Assembly: GCA_028554795.2 (NCBI GenBank)
Contig: CM068841.1
Span: forward strand, 21,748,308 to 21,812,307
Direction: 5' to 3'
Length of the DNA: 64,000 bases
Origin: Sinohyriopsis cumingii
Taxonomy: Eukaryota > Mollusca > Bivalvia > Unionida > Unionidae
The notes beneath the pieces are model-generated. The model searched no databases. It was not told the DNA's origin and saw nothing but the letters and a program-made list of their open reading frames with translations. Below, in pieces: positions 63,661 to 64,000 of the stretch (its first letter is position 1; every line of letters starts with the position of its first letter). The translations under genes and the position numbers were made by a program.

Positions 63661-64000
63661 ATTAAGATCTGAGAGCTCGAGTTTTAAGAATTTTTTAATG
63701 CTTATTATTTTATTAATTTTTTGGTAACTTTTAATCATTTTTATTCAATTTATTGTTCTTTCCACTTTCATCTTAAAATCATCATTCTAAATTATCTAGT
63801 TTTTCGCAGATTAATTTGTGTTCCATATATTGTGATTTATTTTCTGTCTTTCCAATTAAGTTTGAGTACTGACTGTGATAATGCTGTCAATCTGAGGTAA
63901 TTAGTTTTAAAATTAATATATCGTCCATGGTTGATGTACACGCATGCGAAATCGGATACTAATAGTTCACCTTATCTGTTGCGTATAGGACATGAATATA
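63661..64000. other. Non-coding, nothing recognised
   Basis: AT-rich right edge of the window. Confidence 0.5.

Overview
The window looks like nuclear DNA of a lophotrochozoan animal, most likely a mollusc. The basis is long AT-rich introns with GT/AG borders, integrin alpha exons, several LINE families, and tRNA-derived SINEs that resemble families I remember from bivalves. The species cannot be named from the sequence.

Host genes. Two integrin alpha subunit genes lie tail to tail. Gene A (+ strand) runs from before or near 3023 to a stop at 29145. Its 8 recognisable 3' exons cover the end of the thigh, calf-1, calf-2, the transmembrane helix and a cytoplasmic tail starting with CGFFKR. Gene B (- strand) enters from the right and ends at 53466. 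Its 7 recognisable exons match A's last seven one for one in order and phase, and its tail starts with FGFFDR. They look like an inverted duplicate pair.

Between the two 3' ends (29146-53465) sit a truncated CR1/L2-like LINE (about 32.7-33.8 kb) and a 17.0-kb Polinton (Maverick/adintovirus-like element), 35496-52519. The Polinton has 5-6 bp direct repeats at its ends and about 0.54-kb, nearly identical terminal inverted repeats. It carries the full core set: protein-primed-type DNA polymerase B with a helicase part, integrase, packaging ATPase, adenain-like protease, and major and minor capsid proteins. Accessory genes include a fibre-like protein, a two-helix membrane protein, core-type basic proteins, a phospholipase A2 protein, an HNH/NUMOD-type nuclease and three copies of a Cys-rich protein, two of them inside the terminal repeats. 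It looks nearly whole, with about one or two breaks, and young. Its left block (36.1-43.0 kb, all +) is morphogenetic. The right block (45.5-52.0 kb, mixed strands) holds replication, integration, packaging and accessory genes. A repeat-rich non-coding stretch (43.0-45.5 kb) separates them.

Introns of gene A hold a full-length 4.2-kb non-LTR retrotransposon (10960-15161, 12-bp target-site duplication, one in-frame stop), two LINE relics, two long minisatellites (48/47-bp and 51-bp units) and SINEs. Introns of gene B hold a SINE, a 25-bp minisatellite and microsatellites, and a decayed LINE lies at the right edge. No rRNA genes, functional tRNA genes or CRISPR arrays were seen.
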